Positions 50,911-59,957 of a DNA stretch of 64,000 nucleotides are shown here, one piece after another. This DNA is from Brevibacillus_C sp046036945 (GTDB lineage: Bacteria > Bacillota > Bacilli > Brevibacillales > Brevibacillaceae). Positions within the stretch are counted from its first letter, which is position 1; every line of letters starts with the position of its first letter. Under the pieces are notes generated by a model. The model saw only the letters and a list, made by a program, of their open reading frames with translations. It was not told the origin of the DNA and searched no databases. Where the stretch lies: assembly GCF_046036945.1 (NCBI RefSeq), contig NZ_JBJQOQ010000011.1:1-64000 (forward strand), written 5' to 3'. A program made the position numbers and the translations under genes.

Positions 50911-51912
50911 ATGCTGCGCAATCGGGAGATTCAAATACTTTTACTGTTTATGTGCACCGTCAGTGTCGCGGCGATCCTAGCTGCTGCTTTTCTCTCGTCT
51001 GCGGCTGCGGCGCTCGTTTTCATCACATCTGCTTTGCTGATGGGAAGCAGTTTGTTGTTTACGAGGTGGAGATATCGCGAGATCGAAAAGCTTGCCTACT
51101 ATCTGCGGCAAATAAGCAGTGGAAATGATTCCCTTGATGTTCGAGACAATCAGGAAGGCGAGCTGAGTATTTTAAAAAATGACATATACAAAGTAACGCT
51201 CAAGCTGTCGGAGCAAAGATCCCTTTTGCAGCAGGACAAAATGCAGCTCACAGACGCCATTTCCGATATATCCCATCAGCTTAAAACGCCGCTTACCTCC
51301 ATGACGGTCATGGCGGATCTGCTCAGCGACCCTAAGCTGCCCGTCGCCAAAAGAATGGAATTCACTCACAACATACGGGTTCAGCTTGAACGAATCGATT
51401 GGCTTGTCTCTTCTTTGTTAAAGCTCTCGAAAATCGACGCGGGGACGATACCATTTAAACAAGATCAAGTCAAGGTAGAAGAGCTTGTCCGAAAAGCGTT
51501 GGGGCCAGTTCTGATTCCGATGGATATAAAATCACAAACGGTTTCGGTCATGGGTGACGACAAAGTCACCTTTCTCGGCGATCTCAATTGGACCGCGGAA
51601 GCTGTCATCAATATTTTGAAAAACTGTGTGGAGCATACCCCTGAAGGTGGTCAGATCGCCATTCGTTTTTCCGAAAATACACTTTTTACAGAAATTGTAA
51701 TTACCGATAATGGAACAGGTATTCCCAAGGAGGATATTCCCTATATCTTCAAGCGTTTTTACAAGGGGAAGAATGCAAGCGAGGGCAGCATCGGCATTGG
51801 TCTGGCGATGGCGCACAGCATTATTGCCAGACAAAACGGAGTGATTGATGTTTCCAGCAGCAGCGAAGGGGGCGCACAGTTCCGGATAAAATTTTACAAG
51901 CAAGTAATTTGA
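50911..51912 (+). CDS. Intramembrane-sensing histidine kinase
   Basis: 333 residues. Two transmembrane helices (about 9-28 and 32-51) separated by only a few residues, so there is no extracytoplasmic sensor; such kinases take their signal from a partner ABC transporter. Phosphoacceptor His122 in DISHQLKTPLTSM, then N box IKNCVEHTP-like (ILKNCVEHT), G boxes DNGTGIPKED and GSIGIGLAMA. Genes for the ABC ATPase and permease follow, which fits a BceRS-AB type antimicrobial-peptide detoxification module. Confidence 0.9.
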   Translation: MLRNREIQILLLFMCTVSVAAILAAAFLSSAAAALVFITSALLMGSSLLFTRWRYREIEKLAYYLRQISSGNDSLDVRDNQEGELSILKNDIYKVTLKLSEQRSLLQQDKMQLTDAISDISHQLKTPLTSMTVMADLLSDPKLPVAKRMEFTHNIRVQLERIDWLVSSLLKLSKIDAGTIPFKQDQVKVEELVRKALGPVLIPMDIKSQTVSVMGDDKVTFLGDLNWTAEAVINILKNCVEHTPEGGQIAIRFSENTLFTEIVITDNGTGIPKEDIPYIFKRFYKGKNASEGSIGIGLAMAHSIIARQNGVIDVSSSSEGGAQFRIKFYKQVI

Positions 51913-51914
51913 CA

Positions 51915-51960
51915 TCAAGTGACGAAATTGTCATTTTCACAGTCACTTGAAAGTCATTTT
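51915..51960. promoter_or_regulatory. Response-regulator operator candidate before ABC genes
   Basis: TCAAGTGAC (51915-51923) and GTCACTTGA (51942-51950) form a perfect inverted repeat; GTCATTTT is also directly repeated at 51931 and 51953, 22 bp (two helical turns) apart. Lies 45-90 bp before the ABC ATPase start. Confidence 0.5.
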
Positions 51961-52005
51961 GGACAGATAAGATGGAGCCATCGGTAAAATGATGGAGGGT
52001 ATACA

Positions 52006-52689
52006 ATGGAAATCTTGAAAATTGAACATCTATCCAAATTATATGGAAAGGGCGAAACGGCGGTAAAGGCGCTTGACGATGTCTCGTTTTCGGTCAAAAA
52101 AGGCGAGTTTGTCGCGATTATTGGCCCATCCGGCTCGGGGAAATCAACGCTTCTGCATCTGCTGGGCGGCGTGGACAGGCCGACAAGCGGAAAAGTCCTC
52201 GTCGATAACACGGACATCTACAGCCTGAATGAAACCCAGCTGGCCATCTTTCGGCGCAGGCAAATCGGCTTGATCTACCAATTTTACAACCTGATCCCCG
52301 TCCTGACGGTTGAAGAGAATATTACGCTGCCGCTTTTGCTTGACGAACAGAAGGTAGACAAGAGCCATTTTGATGACATCGTGAAGACGCTGCGTCTGGA
52401 AAATCGTTTACACCATCTGCCCAATCAGCTTTCCGGCGGACAGCAGCAGAGAGTTTCGATTGGCAGGGCGCTGATCAACAATCCTGCGATTATGCTGGCA
52501 GACGAACCAACTGGCAACTTAGACAGCAAAAATAGCAGCGAAATCATCGACCTGTTACAAGTGTTTAATAAAACCTATCGGCAGACGCTGATCGTGATTA
52601 CCCATGATGAACGAATCGCGTTGCAAGCAGACAGAGTTATTGCAATTGAAGACGGAAGGATTGCCAAAGACGAGGTGATTCGTCCGTGA
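52006..52689 (+). CDS. ABC transporter ATP-binding protein (MacB/BceA type)
   Basis: 227 residues: Walker A GPSGSGKST, Q-loop YQFYNLIPVLT, signature LSGGQQQRVSIGRAL, Walker B IMLADEPTGNLD, H-loop ITHDE. TGGAGGG precedes the ATG. It overlaps the permease gene by 4 bp. Confidence 0.94.
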   Translation: MEILKIEHLSKLYGKGETAVKALDDVSFSVKKGEFVAIIGPSGSGKSTLLHLLGGVDRPTSGKVLVDNTDIYSLNETQLAIFRRRQIGLIYQFYNLIPVLTVEENITLPLLLDEQKVDKSHFDDIVKTLRLENRLHHLPNQLSGGQQQRVSIGRALINNPAIMLADEPTGNLDSKNSSEIIDLLQVFNKTYRQTLIVITHDERIALQADRVIAIEDGRIAKDEVIRP

Positions 52690-55283
52690 ATATTGTCAAT
52701 AAACTAACGCTTAGACATTTGAAGCAAAACAAGAGACGAACGCTTGTGACGATCATTGGCGTCATCATTTCAGTTGCTATGGTGACGGCAGTTGCGACAC
52801 TTGGCTTCTCCTTTATGGATTTGATGAAAAGACAAACCATCGCAGATAGTGGAGAGTGGCATATCCTCTACAAAGATGTGAACAAAGAACAGCTTGAAGC
52901 GATTAAAAACGACGAGGCAACAAAGACCCTTGTCATTTCGAAGGATCGCGGTTATGCCCTGTTAGACGGGAGCCAAAATAATAACAAACCGTATTTGTTC
53001 ATCAAGGAGTATAACTCACAAGGTTTTCAACAGTTTCCGATTAAACTCGCCGAGGGACGTCTTCCGCAAAAAGACGATGAAGTAGTGATTTCAGAGGATA
53101 TTGCCGCGAATGCAAAAGTAACATACAAGATCGGTGACCAGCTCACACTTCAAGTTGGTGAACGATACGAGAAAGACAACGAAGATCCGTTGGACCAATC
53201 TGAACCATTACGTCGGGAAAATGGCGAGAGAACCGAAACCTTAGAAAATACCGTGACAAGAAATTATACGGTCGTCGGCATGATAAAGCGGCCTGCCTGG
53301 GAGCCGACATGGTCTCCGGGGTACACCATCATAAGCTATGTGGACGAAAACATCATGGGAGCAAACGAGAAAGTCAATGCCACGGTTGTCCTGCAAAAAG
53401 TCGATCGTTCCTTGTTTGCACATGCGGAAAAATTGGCAGAGAAAAACAACATCGAATCCGTCAAGTATAATAAGGATTTGCTTCGTTACTACGGCGTGAT
53501 CAAAAGCGAAGGCTTGAACAGCACGCTTTATTCCCTGTCAGCCATCATTATGGCGGTCATCATCATTGGCTCGGTTTCGTTGATCTATAATGCTTTCGCG
53601 ATTTCCGTCTCGGAGCGCTCCCGGCATTTAGGGATGCTTGCGAGCGTGGGAGCAACGAAGAAGCAGAAGAGAAATTCCGTCTTTTTTGAAGGTGTGATCA
53701 TTGGTTTCATCAGTATCCCAATCGGAATCATCTGCGGTCTCGTTGGGATTGGGATTACCTTTTTGTTCATTAACTCCATCATAGAAGGTGCATTAGGGGT
53801 TACGGAAAAGTTGACGGTCATCGTCACACCGCTATCGCTCTTGATCGCTTGTATCGTTTCGATGATGACGATTTTCATTTCAACGTATCTTCCTGCTATA
53901 AAAGCATCCAGGATCTCCGCCATTGATGCGATCAGGCAAACAGCCGATGTGAAGCTGACGCGCAGGACAGTAAAAACGTCGAAGTTCATTCGCAAGCTCT
54001 TCGGTATCGAAGCGGAGATCGGCTTGAAAAACGTAAAAAGGAACAAACGCAGATACCTTGCCACCGTATTTTCGCTCGTCATCAGTATCGTTTTGTTTTT
54101 AACGGTATCTTTTTTTACCGCGAGTTTGAAAGAATCTCTCGTACTCTCACAAGAAGGAGTAAATTACGATATTGAAGTAACGTACCACAATGAAGAAACA
54201 CTCGATGATTCGTTGATCAGATCGATTACATCCCTTGACGATGTGACGGAATCTAGCGTGATTCACGGGTTATATGTGAACGCCTGGATTGAACAAGCAG
54301 CGATGGCTGATGAATTGCAAGAGGCGGTAAAGCAGGATCCAAGTATACTGAGGAACGGAAAATACCCTTACTATATTAAGGTAAATGCCTTGAACGATAG
54401 GAACCTCCAAACTTATGCAAAAGCGGTAGGTGCAGATTACGAACAGTTGTCGGACCCGGCTCATTTGGCTGCGATCGTGATCGATACCATCCATTATGGA
54501 GACAGCAATGCAGGGAAATATGTCAAAACGAAGGCCATTCATGCAAATGTCGGACAAAGTATCGCTTTAACCGATATAGATGGCGAAACGGGAAAAGAGA
54601 TAGAATTGCCCAAAGTGAAAATTGCCGCGTTGACAGATCAATTTCCTATGGGGATTCATTCGGAGTCAGTGGGGCCGGGCGGGTTAAATATCATCGTCTC
54701 GAAACAGGTCATGGACCATCTGATAGAAGCGAAAGGGAACGCCTTCATACCGGCATTCCTCTATCTAAAAAGTTCGGATCCGATGAAAACGCAACAGGAA
54801 ATCGAAGAAATGAATGTGACGAATCTGCAAGTGTACAATGTGTTTCAATCCAGGAAACGGGAAGAACAGATGATTATGCTCATGTCAGTCTTCACTTACG
54901 GCTTTATCGCATTGATTTCGGTGATTTCGATCGCAAATATTTTTAATACGATCTCAACGAGCATATCCCTGCGAAAACGGGAATTTGCGATGCTGAAATC
55001 CGTTGGAATTACGCCGAAGGGCTTCAATAAAATGATAAACTATGAAAGTATTTTTTACGGGATCAAGTCGCTGCTTTACGGGCTTCCCGTCAGCGTGGTT
55101 GTCATGTATTTGATCCATCGGGCGTTGACGAACACATTTCGCTACGGATTCACGCTTCCCTGGATGAGCATCATCTATGTCATTGCTGCCGTATTTGTCA
55201 TCGTCAGTTCAGCCATGCTGTATTCCGGTGCAAAGGTAAAAAAGGAGAACATCATTGATGCAATCAAGCAGGAGAGTATTTAG
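52686..55283 (+). CDS. FtsX-like ABC permease, two-FtsX-domain type
   Basis: 865 residues. Helix 1 (17-40) is followed by a large extracytoplasmic domain (about 45-275), three helices (280-400), a second N-terminal-type helix (about 455-475), another external domain (about 480-720) and a final three-helix FtsX block (735-850). Such MacB-fold permeases work by mechanotransmission to expel or release peptide antibiotics and can also signal to the intramembrane kinase. Last gene of the module. Confidence 0.9.
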   Translation: MNIVNKLTLRHLKQNKRRTLVTIIGVIISVAMVTAVATLGFSFMDLMKRQTIADSGEWHILYKDVNKEQLEAIKNDEATKTLVISKDRGYALLDGSQNNNKPYLFIKEYNSQGFQQFPIKLAEGRLPQKDDEVVISEDIAANAKVTYKIGDQLTLQVGERYEKDNEDPLDQSEPLRRENGERTETLENTVTRNYTVVGMIKRPAWEPTWSPGYTIISYVDENIMGANEKVNATVVLQKVDRSLFAHAEKLAEKNNIESVKYNKDLLRYYGVIKSEGLNSTLYSLSAIIMAVIIIGSVSLIYNAFAISVSERSRHLGMLASVGATKKQKRNSVFFEGVIIGFISIPIGIICGLVGIGITFLFINSIIEGALGVTEKLTVIVTPLSLLIACIVSMMTIFISTYLPAIKASRISAIDAIRQTADVKLTRRTVKTSKFIRKLFGIEAEIGLKNVKRNKRRYLATVFSLVISIVLFLTVSFFTASLKESLVLSQEGVNYDIEVTYHNEETLDDSLIRSITSLDDVTESSVIHGLYVNAWIEQAAMADELQEAVKQDPSILRNGKYPYYIKVNALNDRNLQTYAKAVGADYEQLSDPAHLAAIVIDTIHYGDSNAGKYVKTKAIHANVGQSIALTDIDGETGKEIELPKVKIAALTDQFPMGIHSESVGPGGLNIIVSKQVMDHLIEAKGNAFIPAFLYLKSSDPMKTQQEIEEMNVTNLQVYNVFQSRKREEQMIMLMSVFTYGFIALISVISIANIFNTISTSISLRKREFAMLKSVGITPKGFNKMINYESIFYGIKSLLYGLPVSVVVMYLIHRALTNTFRYGFTLPWMSIIYVIAAVFVIVSSAMLYSGAKVKKENIIDAIKQESI

Positions 55284-55331
55284 CCGGCCTCTTGACATGG
55301 CAGGTAAACTGGGATAGGATGGGGTGTGAAA

Positions 55332-55343
55332 GCAAGTACTTGC
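55332..55343. promoter_or_regulatory. Palindrome GCAAGTACTTGC before tetR
   Basis: Perfect 12-bp palindrome 20 bp before the TetR start. A related AAGTATGTGCTTGCAT (about 56009-56024, with GTATG/CATAC arms at 56011-56015 and 56022-56026) precedes the regulated MFS gene. Probably the TetR operators. Confidence 0.55.
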
Positions 55344-55362
55344 ATTGATCCGAGGTGAATTC

Positions 55363-55950
55363 ATGAGCGCCAATCCTACTACAAGCGATAAAATCCTGCT
55401 GGCAGCCATCGACCTCATGGCCGAGAAGGGGTATGACGGTACGACTACCAAGGAAATCTCCCTTGCCGCCGGCGTGAACGAAGTCACCTTGTTTCGCCAT
55501 TTCGGGACGAAAGAGAAGCTGCTGGAAGCTGCGTTCAACCGCTTTCATTACGCCAATGAGATGGAGAAGCTCTTTAGCGAGAGTCTCAAAGGGGATCTCT
55601 ACGCAGACCTTTTGCTGCTCAGCAGAACGTATCATCAGATCATGAACCGAAATCGAAAATTGCTTTCCATCGTTTTAAAAGGGGGCAGCAGTCTCCCTGA
55701 TTCGGTCATACAGGAGGCAGATCGCAACCCCAGACATTTGAAAAACCTGTTGGTCGATTATCTGACTTCCATGTCGGCACAAGGCAAAATCACCGCCTCC
55801 CATCCCGAGATCCTGGCCATGTCGTTCATGTGGATGAATTATGGCGCATTCATCAGCAGGCTCAACGCCAACGAAGCGGTCTCGGATGTCGCGCTGGACG
55901 AATTTATAGAAGAAAGCGTACGCTTATTCACCAAGGCATTAACCACTTAG
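55363..55950 (+). CDS. TetR family transcriptional regulator
   Basis: 195 residues: HTH TTKEISLAAGVNEVTLFRHF at about 27-46 and an all-helical ligand domain. ATG 55363 with GAGGTG seven bases upstream. Followed by a hairpin and the DHA2 pump it likely represses. Confidence 0.92.
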   Translation: MSANPTTSDKILLAAIDLMAEKGYDGTTTKEISLAAGVNEVTLFRHFGTKEKLLEAAFNRFHYANEMEKLFSESLKGDLYADLLLLSRTYHQIMNRNRKLLSIVLKGGSSLPDSVIQEADRNPRHLKNLLVDYLTSMSAQGKITASHPEILAMSFMWMNYGAFISRLNANEAVSDVALDEFIEESVRLFTKALTT

Positions 55951-55969
55951 GCTGGTAACGGATATCGAA

Positions 55970-55998
55970 AAGAGCTCCAAAGCGGAGCTTTTCTTTTC
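55970..55998 (+). terminator. Hairpin after tetR
   Basis: AAAAGAGCTCC/GGAGCTTTTC stem with a short loop and CTTTT tail, between tetR and the MFS gene. May reduce read-through so that the MFS gene depends on its own promoter. Confidence 0.65.
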
Positions 55999-56052
55999 AG
56001 CATGATGTAAGTATGTGCTTGCATACATTTTGTACTAGGAGTGATGAACGCC

Positions 56053-57453
56053 ATGTTCACAGACACAAGGCAGCAAAGAGGACATGTTTTGATGCGGTTG
56101 ATGATGTTTACCGTGATGATTTCATCGATGAACGCCCTGATGTTTAACGTTGTGCTTCCGCAAATCAGTAAAGAATTTCAGCTCACCCTGGCGCAGGCAA
56201 GCTGGCTGTCATCCGCTTATACGCTCATCTACGCGTTTGGAACCGTGACGTATGGGAAACTGGCCGACAGGTTTCAATTGAAGAGTCTGCTCACATTCGG
56301 ACTGACCCTGTTCGCCGCGGGCTCTCTCGTTGGGCTTTTATCCCATACATTTGCGTTCGCACTTCTTGGGAGATGCTTGCAATCTGCGGGAGCGGCGGCG
56401 ATTCCAGCCATTGCGCTGATCATCCCCGTGAGGTATTTTGCACCAGAGCAGAGGGGCTCTGCGATCAGCATGTCAGCCGTCGGGGTTGCGCTCGGAAGCG
56501 CCTTGGCGCCCGTCATATCCGCGATTGTCGTCAGTTTTGCGAACTGGCGGTGGCTGTTTCTTCCTTCCCTGCTGATGTTGGCGCTGCTTCCCTTGTATCG
56601 AAAGTATTTGGAGCATGAGCTGAAAGGGACTCCCCGGACTTTCGATTGGCTCGGCGGAAGCCTGCTCGCCATATCGGTTGCCCTGCTTCTGTTCGGGGTT
56701 ACCGATCAAACCTGGTGGTGTTTGATTGCAGGCTTAGTCGTTTTATTACTCTTCGTCGTCAGAATTCGTACGGCGAAAGACCCATTCATTCAACCCGGGC
56801 TGTTTCAGAACAAACCGTATGCCATTACACTGACGCTGGCTTTTCTCATCGCCGGCATCGGAGTCTCACTCTATTTCTTGACCCCGATCCTGTTTGCTGA
56901 AGTATACCATTTGGATTCCAATTGGATCGGATTCGCCATGGTGCCGGCAGCAATCGCCTCCTCTATCTTGGGAAGAAAAGGCGGCAAACTGGCCGATCTG
57001 AAAGGAAACACCTATCTGCTCACGGTTGCATCCGGCTCCATACTTGCTTGCTTCGTCTTGCTGTCCATCTTGACAGGGGTCTCGCCGCTGTGGATTTCAC
57101 TCTTTCTGGTCTTCGGCAATGTCGGCCAATCATTCTTGCAAATCGCGATGTCCAATTCCGTCTCAAGAGTGCTCACAAAAGATCAGGTGGGAGTGGGGAT
57201 GGGACTTTTCTCGATGACTTCCTTTATTGCCCAAGGAGTCGCATCCGGTGTATACGGCTTGGTGGTGGCCCACGGTTTGGCGGTGAATGGGGATCCGCTG
57301 CATGCCGATTCCGCCATCTCCCTGTTCAGCAATATCTATCTCGTACTGGCTGCCCTGCACATCGGGATCTTGTTGTTCTGCCGCCGGCATTTCCGCATAT
57401 GGGGTTCAGGCTCCATAGAGACTGCTGTAAATCAAAAGCAAGGATTGGCATAG
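56053..57453 (+). CDS. MFS transporter, DHA2 drug efflux type (TetR-controlled)
   Basis: 466 residues, about 14 helices; motif A YGKLADRFQLKSLLTFGLTL and motif C region SAVGVALGSALAPVIS. Paralogous to 44230-45609. ATG 56053 lies 11 nt after AGGAG; ATG 56044 is closer and less likely. Operator-like sequence 30-45 bp upstream. Substrate unknown. Confidence 0.9.
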   Translation: MFTDTRQQRGHVLMRLMMFTVMISSMNALMFNVVLPQISKEFQLTLAQASWLSSAYTLIYAFGTVTYGKLADRFQLKSLLTFGLTLFAAGSLVGLLSHTFAFALLGRCLQSAGAAAIPAIALIIPVRYFAPEQRGSAISMSAVGVALGSALAPVISAIVVSFANWRWLFLPSLLMLALLPLYRKYLEHELKGTPRTFDWLGGSLLAISVALLLFGVTDQTWWCLIAGLVVLLLFVVRIRTAKDPFIQPGLFQNKPYAITLTLAFLIAGIGVSLYFLTPILFAEVYHLDSNWIGFAMVPAAIASSILGRKGGKLADLKGNTYLLTVASGSILACFVLLSILTGVSPLWISLFLVFGNVGQSFLQIAMSNSVSRVLTKDQVGVGMGLFSMTSFIAQGVASGVYGLVVAHGLAVNGDPLHADSAISLFSNIYLVLAALHIGILLFCRRHFRIWGSGSIETAVNQKQGLA

Positions 57454-57481
57454 GCATAAAATACGGAAAGGAGGATGCGCC

Positions 57482-57814
57482 ATGTCTTTATCGGCAAGCC
57501 AGATTTTAGCTGATCATGTACTTTCATGGCCGGGGGTGAGCCAGCAACCCCACCGCTTCGGCGGGATTGAGTTTGTGTATAACGGAAAGGAGATCGGGCA
57601 TGTACATGGAGATCACCTGGTCGACTTGCCCTTCTCTAAATCGCAGCGTGATCGGATTGTAGCAGAAGGGAAAGCTCGTCCCCATCACATTTTTCCTGAC
57701 TCGGGTTGGGTGTCCGTATATATAACCTCTCATAAAGATGTTGATAACGCGATTGCGCTGTTACGAGTCAAGTATGAAGATTTAAGGGCAAAGATTGGTT
57801 CAAACGAAGAATAG
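57482..57814 (+). CDS. DUF5519/luciferase-like domain protein
   Basis: 110 residues. WPGVSQQPHRFGGIEFVYNG, GHVHGDHLVDLPF and HHIFPDSGWVSVYI match the small DUF5519 (luciferase domain-like) family of unknown function. ATG 57482 with AAAGGAGG upstream; 28 bp after the MFS stop, so possibly co-transcribed. Confidence 0.82.
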   Translation: MSLSASQILADHVLSWPGVSQQPHRFGGIEFVYNGKEIGHVHGDHLVDLPFSKSQRDRIVAEGKARPHHIFPDSGWVSVYITSHKDVDNAIALLRVKYEDLRAKIGSNEE

Positions 57815-57989
57815 TGGCAATCTGTTTAGGAATGATAGTAAAAACAGGAAAAAAGCGAAGCCGAAGCCGTCTGACAACAAGTTTTCATGGTTAAGCGGGG
57901 CGGGCGATGAGAATAATGCACGGTTGGGGCGGCACCTTTATCCGCCGCCTGGGTTCTGCGCAAACCCGCTAAGTAAAGTAATCAAGTAG
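57795..57989 (+). CDS. Uncertain small ORF before germination permease
   Basis: A TTG-initiated frame of 64 residues, rich in Lys, Asn and Pro (KNRKKAKPKPSDNKFSWLSG), overlapping the DUF5519 gene and ending 10 bp before the GerAB gene. No ribosome site and no family. It could be a decayed remnant of another germinant-receptor subunit gene or non-coding. Recorded because the 57815-57999 gap has no other content. Confidence 0.2.
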   Translation: MVQTKNSGNLFRNDSKNRKKAKPKPSDNKFSWLSGAGDENNARLGRHLYPPPGFCANPLSKVIK

Positions 57990-57999
57990 GTGAAGAAAT

Positions 58000-59103
58000 A
58001 TGCCTGATAAAAGTCAGGTTGCTGCCCGCCAGTTTATGATATTAACCATCCTTTACGTTATCGGCAGTGCCATCCTGGTGATTCCTTCCTTACTTGTTGC
58101 CGTGGCAAAGCAGGATGCTTGGATTTCGGCGATTGTAGCGGTCGCTGCTGGATTGGTTGCTATTGTATTTTACAATTCATTGGCAAAAAGCTTCCCCGGC
58201 ATGACCCTCGTACAATACTGCGAAGAGATATTCGGCAGGTGGTTGGGGAAAATCGTCTCGCTCTTCTTTTTAGTTGGCTTTCCTTGCTTCATCGCAGTTC
58301 TTACCTTATACGATATTGGGGATTTTTTAGCGACCCAGATTCTAACGAAAACCCCGCTGATCGCCATATTTTTAATAGTCATGGCAGTAGTCGCTTTTGG
58401 AGTGAGACTTGGGCTTGAGCCAATCGCACGAGCAGCAGAGATTTTTTTCCCCTGGGTGGTCTCCCTATTGTTACTCTTATTCTTGTTTGTCTCTCCGTTT
58501 CTCAAGCTGGAGAATTTGGAGCCTGTTCTTGCAAATGGCATCAAGCCCGTTTTGAAGGGCGCCATTCCGTTATTCAGCTTTCCATTTTTCGAAACACTTG
58601 TCTTATTAATGGTATTTCCCCGTGTTAAAAAGCCGAAAGACGCGGGGAGAGCGTTGTTGACCGGAGTATTAGCCGGAGGGATGGCGCTGTTTGCGATTAC
58701 GCTGTTCTCCATCTCCGTACTGGGAGTTGAATTCGTGGAGAGACACGCTTTTCCCACTTATGCGTTGGCAAAAAAAATAAATATTGGCGATTTCCTTCAG
58801 CGAATTGAAGCGATCATCATGTTCATCTGGGTTATCACCATTTTTTTTCGCCTGACAATTCTAGTCTATGTGATATCCATAGGTTTGGCCCAATCCTTCA
58901 ATCTGAAGGAATATCGCATGATTCCTTTGCCTCTGGGCTTTATTTTCGCCGTGATGGCACTCGTAATAGTACCAAACAGCAGCTATCTGCATACGTTCGA
59001 TAAACAGACGATGCCGGTGTACGAATATAGTTTTGGCATGTTCTTACCCCTGCTGCTGTGGGTCGTGGCCGTCCTGCGAAAAAAAGGGCAAAAGGAGGGG
59101 TAA
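58000..59103 (+). CDS. GerAB-type spore germination permease
   Basis: 367 residues, ten helices, APC fold. QVAARQFMILTILYVIGSAI near the start, FPGMTLVQYCEEIFGRWLGK, LEPIARAAEIFFPW and the conserved SFPFFETLVLLMVFPRVKKP are GerAB/YndE landmarks. It senses the germinant and sits in the spore inner membrane with GerAA and GerAC subunits, but neither is next to it. AGGTGAAG precedes the ATG. Suggests an endospore former with an orphan B subunit. Confidence 0.9.
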   Translation: MPDKSQVAARQFMILTILYVIGSAILVIPSLLVAVAKQDAWISAIVAVAAGLVAIVFYNSLAKSFPGMTLVQYCEEIFGRWLGKIVSLFFLVGFPCFIAVLTLYDIGDFLATQILTKTPLIAIFLIVMAVVAFGVRLGLEPIARAAEIFFPWVVSLLLLLFLFVSPFLKLENLEPVLANGIKPVLKGAIPLFSFPFFETLVLLMVFPRVKKPKDAGRALLTGVLAGGMALFAITLFSISVLGVEFVERHAFPTYALAKKINIGDFLQRIEAIIMFIWVITIFFRLTILVYVISIGLAQSFNLKEYRMIPLPLGFIFAVMALVIVPNSSYLHTFDKQTMPVYEYSFGMFLPLLLWVVAVLRKKGQKEG

Positions 59104-59207
59104 TCCGCATCCTATCTGGAAGGACTAGCACCCGCCGTCAAGAATATGTAACTGAGTTTGCAAAAAGACGTCAAAACAAAATCGACAGACAGGAAGGTGC
59201 AAGGAAG

Positions 59208-59936
59208 ATGCGGCAAAAACCGGTTATCGGAATCACAGGAGGATACGTCAAACACAATGCGTTTATGGAAGGAGTCTATGTACATCACGACTACCATCGA
59301 TCGGTAGCGGCAGCAGGGGGAATCCCGATCGTTCTGCCATTTCTCAATCCGGAGGCAGCGCTTGAGGCTGCCGCTCTGTGCGACGGAGTCATCCTGAGCG
59401 GCGGCGAGGACGTCGACCCGCTCTATTACGGAGAAGAGCCGCATCCCCAGCTGGGCTATACCACCCGGGAGCGGGACGAAGCAGAAATAGCGCTCATCCG
59501 GCACGCGCTGGAGCACAGCATCCCGCTGCTTGCCATCTGCAGAGGCGTACAGATCTTAAATGTCACTCTCGGCGGCACATTGATACAGGATATCCCCAGT
59601 CAGTGGAGCGATCCGCTGCAGCACTCGCAAAAAGTCGAGCGGGGCCGGGATACTCACGCGGTTGCCATTGAGCCGGGAAGCTGGTTGGCTGAGATTCTGG
59701 GGGCGATGCGGATCCGGGTAAACAGTTTGCATCATCAGGCGCTGAAAGAAGTAGCCGACGATTTGAAAGTCGCTGCCAGCGCATCCGACGGTATCATTGA
59801 AGCCGTCGAGTACACAGGTTCCTCTTTTGCCGTCGGCGTGCAGTGGCATCCCGAATCAATGGCCGCTACGAATCCGCTGATGAAAAGGCTGTTTGAAGCA
59901 TTTATTATCCGCTGCAAGAAACAACAAGAAGCCTAG
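59208..59936 (+). CDS. Class I glutamine amidotransferase-like gamma-glutamyl hydrolase (PuuD-like)
   Basis: 242 residues. Start PVIGITGGYVKHNAF; nucleophile Cys in LAICRGVQILNV (about residue 109), LGGTLIQDIPSQ, and the His-Glu dyad in GVQWHPESM. Peptidase C26 family members cleave gamma-glutamyl-GABA or related gamma-glutamyl amides in polyamine/amine catabolism. ATG 59208 with AGGAAGG; reading from 59058 overlaps the germination gene. Convergent with a MerR fusion gene, near an amino-acid permease and an amidohydrolase. Confidence 0.88.
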   Translation: MRQKPVIGITGGYVKHNAFMEGVYVHHDYHRSVAAAGGIPIVLPFLNPEAALEAAALCDGVILSGGEDVDPLYYGEEPHPQLGYTTRERDEAEIALIRHALEHSIPLLAICRGVQILNVTLGGTLIQDIPSQWSDPLQHSQKVERGRDTHAVAIEPGSWLAEILGAMRIRVNSLHHQALKEVADDLKVAASASDGIIEAVEYTGSSFAVGVQWHPESMAATNPLMKRLFEAFIIRCKKQQEA

Positions 59937-59957
59937 AACAGGTGCCGCGAAGCGGGA

